Below are positions 5,366 to 10,259 of a stretch of DNA of 10,259 bases, one piece after another. The position numbers and the translations under genes are program-made. Under the pieces are notes generated by a model that was not told where the DNA came from, made no database searches, and saw only the letters and a list, made by a program, of their open reading frames with translations. Each line of letters opens with the position of its first letter. The first letter of the stretch is position 1. Origin of the DNA: Candidatus Atribacter alterifermentans (GTDB lineage Bacteria > Atribacterota > Atribacteria > Atribacterales > Atribacteraceae); assembly GCA_012517635.1 (NCBI GenBank), contig JAAYUP010000171.1, positions 1-10,259 of the forward strand. The letters are read 5' to 3'.

Positions 5366-7411
5366 TTGGTTGAAGACTTTTTCTCACAGGTAAAAAAAAG
5401 AGATGGGTCATTAGAACCTTTCACCATAAAAAAAATAACCCAAGCCATTGAGCAAGCACTTCATGCTACTGGTTTTTATCAACCAGGGAAAGCCGAAGAG
5501 TTCGCTCATGAAGTTGTCAAAAACCTTAAAGTCAATTGTACAAGACCAACTCCTTTGGTTGAAGAAATTCAGGATGAAGTTGAAAGAGTTTTAATGAACC
5601 ATTCCCTTCTGCCAGTTGCGAAAGCCTATATCCTTTACCGAGAGAAGCGACGAGAAATTAGAGAAGCCAAGTGGAAGTTATTTGGGGTTCACGATGATCT
5701 GAAACTTAGCTTTAATGCGATCCAAGTTCTGAAAGAACGTTATCTACTTAAAAACGAAGAAGGGGAAATTCAGGAAACTCCAAAAGCTATGATGAAACGA
5801 GTAGCGAAAGCAGTAGCCGAGGCCGATGGTTTTTATGGACAGGATGTGAATGAAAGCTATGAAAAATTTTACCAACTCCTCACTTCGCTGGAGTTTTTAC
5901 CGAACTCACCAACATTGATGAATGCGGGAACCTCGCTAGGTCAACTTTCGGCTTGTTTTGTTCTCCCAGTTGAAGATTCCATCGAAGGTATTTTTAATAC
6001 TCTGAGAGATATGGCTATCATTCATAAATCGGGAGGTGGGACTGGTTTTAATTTTTCTCAACTCCGCCCTAAAGGAGATCGGGTTTCATCAACTGGTGGG
6101 AGAGCGTCAGGACCGGTTTCCTTTATGCGGATTTTTGATACAGCTACTGATGTTGTGAAACAAGGTGGTCGGAGGCGTGGAGCCAATATGGGAATTCTTC
6201 GCTTCAACCATCCGGATATCCGGGAGTTTATTAAAGCCAAGAATCAAGCAGGTTTTCTTGAAAATTTTAATCTATCGGTCGCTATTACTGATGAAGAGAT
6301 GGAAAGAGTACACCGAGGTGAAAAAATCAATTTGATTGACCCACATTTAAGAAAAGCAGTATCAATGGTTAACGCTCGAGAGCTCTTTGATCTGATCGTG
6401 GAAAGCGCTTGGAAATCGGGAGAGCCAGGTTTAGTTTTTATAGATGAAATCAATCGAAATAACCCAACTCCTTCTTTGGGTTTGCTTGAAGCAACCAATC
6501 CATGTGGGGAAGTCCCATTACTTCCTTATGAATCTTGTAATCTTGGTTCCATCAATCTCTCCAAAATGAGTATAAATGGCAAGATTGATTATCAAAAACT
6601 TCAAAGAGTTGTTTTTGATGCTGTTCATTTTTTAGATAATATCATTGATGTGAATCGCTACCCTTTACCGATGGTTCAAAAAATAGTAAAAGCCAATCGA
6701 AAAATTGGTTTGGGGGTTATGGGATTTACTGATTTGCTTTGTAAGTTAGGTATTTCTTATTATTCAAATCAAGCCCTTCAAATTGCTGAACATCTCATAA
6801 CCTTTATAGCTGCTGAAGCCAAGATTGCTTCAAAAAAATTGGCAGAGAGAAGAGGGGTTTTCCCCAATTACTCAAAGAGTATTTATGCTGCAAAGAATTT
6901 ACCACTTCGAAATGCAACATTGATTTCGATTGCTCCTACCGGAACAATTAGTCTGATTGCCGGATGTTCCAGTGGCATAGAACCGTATTTTGCCCTTATT
7001 TATCGACGGTTTGTTTTAGAAAAAACCGAGCTTATTGAAATTAACCCCTTATTGGAAGAACAACTCAAAGCTTTAAAGGTTGAAGAAAAAATTCGAAAAC
7101 AAATCTGGGAAAGAGGTTCTTTGAAAGATATAGATGGGGTTCCCGAATCACTTCATTCGCTTTTTCTCACTGCTCTCGAAATCCCCTCAACTTTTCAAGT
7201 TCAAATACAAGCCGTATTTCAAAAACAAGTGGATAATGCGGTGTCTAAAACTATCAACCTCCCAACCGAAGCGACTCCTGAGGAAGTCAGTCAAGCCTAT
7301 TTTCTGGCTCATCAACTTCACTGTAAAGGGATAACTATTTATCGTTATCAAAGCCGAGAAAGTCAAGTATTCTATTTAGGCACTGGAGAAAAGGAATGTG
7401 AAAACTGCTAA
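5366..7411 (+). CDS. nrdJ: Adenosylcobalamin-dependent ribonucleoside reductase (class II)
   Basis: The 681-residue cytosolic enzyme reduces ribonucleotides to deoxyribonucleotides using a thiyl radical generated from adenosylcobalamin. Residues 1-95 form an ATP-cone regulatory domain (VKKRDGSLEPFTIKKI). The catalytic barrel includes NSPTLMNAGT (180-189), GGGTGFNFSQLRP (223-235), the radical-site motif NPCGE with N378, C380 and E382, the redox partners C197 (LSACF) and C391 (SCNLGSINL), and the phosphate-binding APTGTISLIAGCSSG (523-537). TINLP and HCKGITIYR near the C terminus are typical of the B12-dependent NrdJ family. The protein ends C678-E-N-C681, a minimal CxxC shuttle, without the longer Cys-rich zinc-finger tail many NrdJ proteins carry. 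The start is TTG, with GGAGG 7 bases upstream inside the zinc-ribbon gene. No B12 riboswitch is visible upstream. Confidence 0.93.
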   Translation: MVEDFFSQVKKRDGSLEPFTIKKITQAIEQALHATGFYQPGKAEEFAHEVVKNLKVNCTRPTPLVEEIQDEVERVLMNHSLLPVAKAYILYREKRREIREAKWKLFGVHDDLKLSFNAIQVLKERYLLKNEEGEIQETPKAMMKRVAKAVAEADGFYGQDVNESYEKFYQLLTSLEFLPNSPTLMNAGTSLGQLSACFVLPVEDSIEGIFNTLRDMAIIHKSGGGTGFNFSQLRPKGDRVSSTGGRASGPVSFMRIFDTATDVVKQGGRRRGANMGILRFNHPDIREFIKAKNQAGFLENFNLSVAITDEEMERVHRGEKINLIDPHLRKAVSMVNARELFDLIVESAWKSGEPGLVFIDEINRNNPTPSLGLLEATNPCGEVPLLPYESCNLGSINLSKMSINGKIDYQKLQRVVFDAVHFLDNIIDVNRYPLPMVQKIVKANRKIGLGVMGFTDLLCKLGISYYSNQALQIAEHLITFIAAEAKIASKKLAERRGVFPNYSKSIYAAKNLPLRNATLISIAPTGTISLIAGCSSGIEPYFALIYRRFVLEKTELIEINPLLEEQLKALKVEEKIRKQIWERGSLKDIDGVPESLHSLFLTALEIPSTFQVQIQAVFQKQVDNAVSKTINLPTEATPEEVSQAYFLAHQLHCKGITIYRYQSRESQVFYLGTGEKECENC

Positions 7412-7436
7412 GAATGAAATTTGAAATTGTTGGAAT

Positions 7437-7451
7437 AACAACTAAGTTGTT
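7437..7451. repeat. Short inverted repeat between convergent nrdJ and ABC genes
   Basis: AACAACT, one central base and AGTTGTT form a 7-base-pair stem in the 30-base gap after nrdJ, overlapping the permease stop codon at 7442-7444. It is AT-rich and lacks a following T run on either strand, so it is at best a weak bidirectional terminator. Confidence 0.3.
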
Positions 7452-8257
7452 TCATCCTTTCGGTTAAAAATGGTGATTCCAATCAGGAGGCTACTCAGAA
7501 AGTAAAACCCCATAATAATATTGGAAAAATGGAAAGAATTCCATTTGATAGATTGATTCATTAAGTTTTGCCAGGAAAGCAAATGATGAGTTATCAGAAA
7601 AGGAGAAATAGGCTTAAAAACTTCAAGATTTTGAACGACTGTTGAAGCAGCGGTAAAAATTAAAGTAAAAATTGGGCTAGCTAAAGAGTGGCTCATAAAG
7701 GAAGAAAGGCATAGAGCAATAGAGGCATAGGTGAGAATATAGAATGAAACAGTTAAACCAGCTAATAGAAGTCTTAAAATTGCTTCTTGAGCACTAAGCG
7801 TAAAAAAGCCGGAGCTTATATTATTTAAATCAACCGGGAGAATAACCGATCCGCCCCCGAAAAGAAGGAAGCCCAAGAAACTGGTAATCAATAAAGTGGA
7901 AAAAACAATGAAAAGCGAGTAAAGGATAATGAAACTTAATTTTCCAAAATAAATGCGAATGCGGGGAACTGGTCGGGTGAGAATCATTCGAAGAGTCCCT
8001 TTAATCCGTTCACCTGCGATGCTTTCACCAGCAATTAAAACCGCAATAACTGGGCCAACAACTGCTATAGGATAGAGAGTTAAAGCGGGAATATAGAGAC
8101 CGCTTAATCGAAAACCAAGATGTTTTAATGGAAGAAGAGAAGGGTTGTACCAAACATTTATTCCAATAAGTATTCCTAGCCCCCATAAAACGATTAACCC
8201 TCCATAGGTTCGATAGTTAGCTTTGATTTTTTGAATCTCAGAACCAAGAATATTCAT
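7442..8257 (-). CDS. ABC-2 type exporter permease
   Basis: A 271-residue integral membrane protein with about six hydrophobic helices, roughly at residues 19-36, 57-78, 105-133, 157-182, 190-207 and 243-263. The segment GESIAGERIKGTLRMILTRPVPRIRIYFGK (77-106) is the characteristic cytoplasmic coupling stretch of ABC-2 permeases, with the E-x-G-T-L-R-x-x-L-T-x-P-V pattern. It would form the membrane channel for the adjacent ATPase, probably as a dimer, exporting an unknown substrate. Its ATG overlaps the ATPase stop (ATGA) with GAGGGAG upstream, so the two are translationally coupled. No substrate-specific gene is nearby; resistance to antimicrobial compounds, as in Bcr-like transporters, is one possibility. 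Confidence 0.88.
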   Translation of the reverse strand: MNILGSEIQKIKANYRTYGGLIVLWGLGILIGINVWYNPSLLPLKHLGFRLSGLYIPALTLYPIAVVGPVIAVLIAGESIAGERIKGTLRMILTRPVPRIRIYFGKLSFIILYSLFIVFSTLLITSFLGFLLFGGGSVILPVDLNNISSGFFTLSAQEAILRLLLAGLTVSFYILTYASIALCLSSFMSHSLASPIFTLIFTAASTVVQNLEVFKPISPFLITHHLLSWQNLMNQSIKWNSFHFSNIIMGFYFLSSLLIGITIFNRKDETT

Positions 8258-9168
8258 TGATTTTCTCCCTCGATAGTTGCTAAAAAAGCATCTTCCAAAC
8301 TGAGTTGGTGACGGAATATTTCATAAATGGATATGTTTCTGTTAGTGAGCTCTTTAATTATTTCGGGAATGTGATTTCCATCAAAAGAAGCTAAAACGTA
8401 TTTTTCATGAACTTGATAGGAGATGTTTTTTTCTTTTAAAAAATGAAGCAAATCTTCAACCGGAGATGCCCGAATGCTGAAAAAAGAATCAAGTAAAAAA
8501 TCTTTTACATCAACGGTTTTTATGATTTTTCCTTTATTAATTATTGAAATGCGATTGCAAATTTTTTGTACTTCGCTCAGGAGATGAGAAGAAAAGAATA
8601 CCGTTAATCCCTGTTCTTGATTGAGTTGGAGTATCAAATTTCGAATACTTTTTACACCCTGGGGATCGAGCCCAGAAGTTGGTTCGTCTAAAATGATGAT
8701 TTTCGGTTGAGGAAGCAGTGCTTGAGCAATTGACAATCTTCTCTTTTGACCATTGGAATAGACTCCAACCGGTTTGTCGATTATGGTTTCTATTCCAACC
8801 AGAGCTGAAACTGATTCAATTTCAGATTTGCTAACTCGATAATTGGAAAGAGAGGCAAGTAAATGTAAGTTATCTCGTCCACTCAAATTATCATAAAATG
8901 ATGGGATATCGATCACACCTCCCATCAAATGTTTTGCTTGATTCAGATGGGCGGGACAGAGATAATTAAAAACTTGAAATGTACCCCGGGATGGGCGCAC
9001 TAATCCAAACAAAATACGGATAGTCGTTGTTTTTCCAGAACCATTGTTACCAAGGAAACCGAAGATATCGCCTTGATTAACCTCAAGAATAATATCATTG
9101 AGGACTGTATTTTCACCATAGCTTTTGGTAATATGATTAAACTTAAGAGCTGGACAGTCGAATGGAGT
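8254..9168 (-). CDS. ABC transporter ATP-binding protein, start unresolved
   Basis: The open frame from 9168 gives 304 residues. Visible are the A-loop region (ITKSYG, 13-18), Walker A GNNGSGKTT (40-48), the Q-loop-like stretch GGVIDIPSFYDNLSG, a signature with YSNGQKRR (variant of LSGGQ, 137-144), Walker B IIILDEP (157-163), and the switch histidine in SSHLL (195). The domain resembles BcrA/CcmA-like exporter ATPases that pair with ABC-2 permeases, and it powers the overlapping permease gene. The oddity is the 5' end. Between the in-frame TGA (9169-9171) and the TTG at 9012 there is no ATG, GTG or TTG, and starting at 9012 would delete Walker A. A Shine-Dalgarno (AAAGGAG, 9178-9172) and GTG, ATT and CTG codons are present, but in another frame that ends at a TAA (9145-9143). 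Either initiation is unusual or one base is extra. Confidence 0.82.
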   Translation of the reverse strand, partial: TPFDCPALKFNHITKSYGENTVLNDIILEVNQGDIFGFLGNNGSGKTTTIRILFGLVRPSRGTFQVFNYLCPAHLNQAKHLMGGVIDIPSFYDNLSGRDNLHLLASLSNYRVSKSEIESVSALVGIETIIDKPVGVYSNGQKRRLSIAQALLPQPKIIILDEPTSGLDPQGVKSIRNLILQLNQEQGLTVFFSSHLLSEVQKICNRISIINKGKIIKTVDVKDFLLDSFFSIRASPVEDLLHFLKEKNISYQVHEKYVLASFDGNHIPEIIKELTNRNISIYEIFRHQLSLEDAFLATIEGENQ

Positions 9169-9196
9169 TCACTCCTTTCTTATCACAGAGTATTAT
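9168..9196 (+). promoter_or_regulatory. Promoter of the NagD-like/cimA unit
   Basis: TTCACT (9168-9173, four of six for TTGACA), a 17-base spacer and TATTAT (9191-9196, five of six for TATAAT). The expected start of transcription, near 9203, lies about 25 bases before the preferred TTG start at 9229. It overlaps the leader of the divergent ABC operon. Confidence 0.42.
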
Positions 9197-9197
9197 A
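9192..9197 (-). promoter_or_regulatory. -10 element of the ABC exporter operon
   Basis: The minus strand reads TATAAT here, sharing bases with the opposite -10 (plus-strand TATTATA at 9191-9197). Transcription would begin near 9185, ten bases before the AAAGGAG Shine-Dalgarno. The -35 region is only a T run. Confidence 0.45.
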
Positions 9198-9228
9198 TTC
9201 AAAAAAGGGGTTGAAAAAAAGGGTGTAT

Positions 9229-10035
9229 TTGACATGGGAGAGATATAAAAATTTTATTATTGACATGGATGGAGTTATCTATCGGGGAAAACATCCTCTT
9301 CCAGGAAGTGCTGAATTTTTTCATTTTCTTCGCGAAAGGAAATCAAGAATTGCGTTTTTTTCAAATAACTCTACCATAACGAAAGATCAATATATCGATA
9401 AGCTCAAAAAAATGAATATTGATGCAACCAAGGATGAGATTATCAGTTCCAGTTCGATAACTGCCTACTATGTTGCTAAAGAAAATCCTCAGTCCAAAGT
9501 GTTTTGTATTGGCGAGGAAGGAATTCGTGATGAATTAAAGAGAAAAGGGATTCAAATTGTTGATGATTCCTCCAATGAAGATGTTGATTTGGTTATCGTT
9601 GGGATGGATCGGCAATTTAACTATGATAAACTTACCAAAGCGATGAGATGTATTTTAAAAGGTGCTCGGTTATATGGTACCAATCCTGATTTGACGTATC
9701 CCATGGAAGATGGATTAATACCCGGTTGTGGAGCGCTTTTGGCCAGTATTGAAGCTTGTACAGAGGCAAAAGCGAAAGTGTTTGGGAAACCCCGACCAGA
9801 GTCAATTCAATTTCTGATGGAAATGACTGGTTTTACAGTTGGAGATACGATTTTAATCGGTGATCGCTTAGATACCGATATCGTTTTAGCCAAGCAACAA
9901 AATATTTTTTCAATTTTAGTTTTAACCGGAGTTCATCAGGGAGAAGATGTGAAAAAAACTGGTATCATTCCTGATATGATTGTTGAAAACCTTATAGAAT
10001 TAAAAAAGATTATGTTGATGAAGGGTGAAGCTTGA
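9229..10035 (+). CDS. HAD-IIA family phosphatase, NagD/PGP-like
   Basis: With the TTG start the product has 268 residues, normal for this family. It has the motif I DMDGV with D12 and D14, SNNST (S45) as motif II, a C2-type cap between (about 75-175, including the family-like NPDLTYP at 152-158), K187 in FGKPRPE, and IGDRLDTDI with D212 and D216. HAD-IIA members hydrolyse small phosphate esters such as nucleotides, 2-phosphoglycolate, glycerol phosphate or p-nitrophenyl phosphate; the substrate here is unknown. The frame stays open back to 9073, but those codons are antisense to the ABC ATPase Walker A region and do not look like HAD sequence. GGG near 9221-9223, about 5 bases before TTG 9229, is a modest ribosome binding site; GTG at 9223 is the alternative. 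It precedes cimA by 36 bases, so the two may be co-transcribed. Confidence 0.87.
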   Translation: MTWERYKNFIIDMDGVIYRGKHPLPGSAEFFHFLRERKSRIAFFSNNSTITKDQYIDKLKKMNIDATKDEIISSSSITAYYVAKENPQSKVFCIGEEGIRDELKRKGIQIVDDSSNEDVDLVIVGMDRQFNYDKLTKAMRCILKGARLYGTNPDLTYPMEDGLIPGCGALLASIEACTEAKAKVFGKPRPESIQFLMEMTGFTVGDTILIGDRLDTDIVLAKQQNIFSILVLTGVHQGEDVKKTGIIPDMIVENLIELKKIMLMKGEA

Positions 10036-10071
10036 AGTGGAGTTTCAAAACTGGAATGGAGGTCAGTTGAT

Positions 10072-10259
10072 ATGTCCAAAGTTAAAATTTACGATACGAC
10101 CCTACGGGACGGTTCTCAAATGGAGGGAATCAATTTCTCCGTCCAGGATAAAATCCAAATTGCTCAAAAACTCGATGAGTTAGGTGTCCACTATATCGAG
10201 GGAGGTTGGCCAGGATCCAATCCGAAAGACATTGCTTTTTTTGAAAAAGCTCAAAAAAT
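10072..10259 (+). CDS. cimA: Citramalate synthase, N-terminal part
   Basis: Partial: the first 62 residues before the right edge. The sequence begins MSKVKIYDTTLRDGSQMEGI and continues with FSVQDKIQIAQKLDELGVHYIEGGWPGSNPKD. DTTLRDGxQ is the HMGL-like (DRE-TIM) motif with the R and D catalytic residues. The YIEGGWPGSNPKD block separates CimA from 2-isopropylmalate synthase. CimA condenses pyruvate with acetyl-CoA to citramalate, the threonine-independent entry to isoleucine. ATG start with GGAGG (10058-10062) 9 bases upstream. The C-terminal regulatory domain is outside the window. Confidence 0.9.
   Translation, partial: MSKVKIYDTTLRDGSQMEGINFSVQDKIQIAQKLDELGVHYIEGGWPGSNPKDIAFFEKAQK

Noticed and set aside
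5118..5411. 97-codon open frame on the minus strand across the nrdJ upstream region
   Set aside because: It is antisense to the zinc-ribbon gene and the nrdJ start, and its Phe/Leu-rich, low-complexity product shows no family features.
6058..6498. Two minus-strand open frames inside nrdJ
   Set aside because: They are shadows of a strongly conserved coding region on the other strand, with no start signals of their own.
9073..9228. Upstream extension of the NagD-like phosphatase reading frame from an ATG at 9073
   Set aside because: These codons are antisense to the Walker A region of the ABC ATPase and do not resemble HAD N termini. The family normally begins about ten residues before DxDG, matching TTG 9229 or GTG 9223.
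9229..9260. Perfect TTGACA at 9229-9234 as a -35 box
   Set aside because: No reasonable -10 lies 16-18 bases downstream, and transcription would begin inside the coding region past the essential first aspartate. It is part of the TTG start context.

Overview
The window is AT-rich (visibly about 35-40% G+C), densely packed bacterial DNA with Shine-Dalgarno-led genes. Its gene content fits an anaerobe: a B12-dependent ribonucleotide reductase, a rubredoxin-like zinc ribbon, a nickel-pincer cofactor gene and a citramalate synthase. A deep-branching anaerobic lineage such as Atribacterota, or a Firmicutes-like group, is my best guess, but no rRNA or other marker here settles it. I see no tRNA, rRNA, CRISPR array, insertion sequence or integration signature.

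Layout. Bases 1-320 (minus) hold the 5' part of larB. Then comes a plus-strand gene for a secreted protein of unknown function (438-1091), which converges on a minus-strand membrane-anchored thioredoxin-like gene (1088-1657). The stop codons of these two overlap, and the terminator of the first lies inside the coding end of the second. A 240-base spacer (1706-1945) precedes a tight plus-strand run. This run starts with an unusual fusion of a cytidylate-kinase-like domain to a PD-(D/E)XK-like domain. It continues with hypoxanthine phosphoribosyltransferase, hisC and a HAD phosphatase, each overlapping the previous gene by 4-11 bases. A short spacer follows, then a tiny zinc-ribbon gene and the class II ribonucleotide reductase gene nrdJ. 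The permease and ATPase genes of an ABC exporter run on the minus strand (7442 to about 9168). They share a divergent promoter region with a plus-strand NagD-type HAD phosphatase, which is followed by the start of cimA at the right edge.

How the genes fit together. The central run mixes purine salvage (hpt), nucleotide reduction (nrdJ) and a kinase-like fusion of unknown target, with one histidine-pathway enzyme and a phosphatase. A nucleotide-metabolism theme is reasonable but inferred.

The points most worth following are: the kinase/nuclease-like fusion coupled to hpt; the ABC ATPase, whose only Walker A-containing frame has no ordinary start codon; Shine-Dalgarno placement in two other genes that points at ATT or ATC codons; a zinc-ribbon microprotein welded to a reductase that has only a minimal cysteine tail; and three near-symmetric -10 elements.
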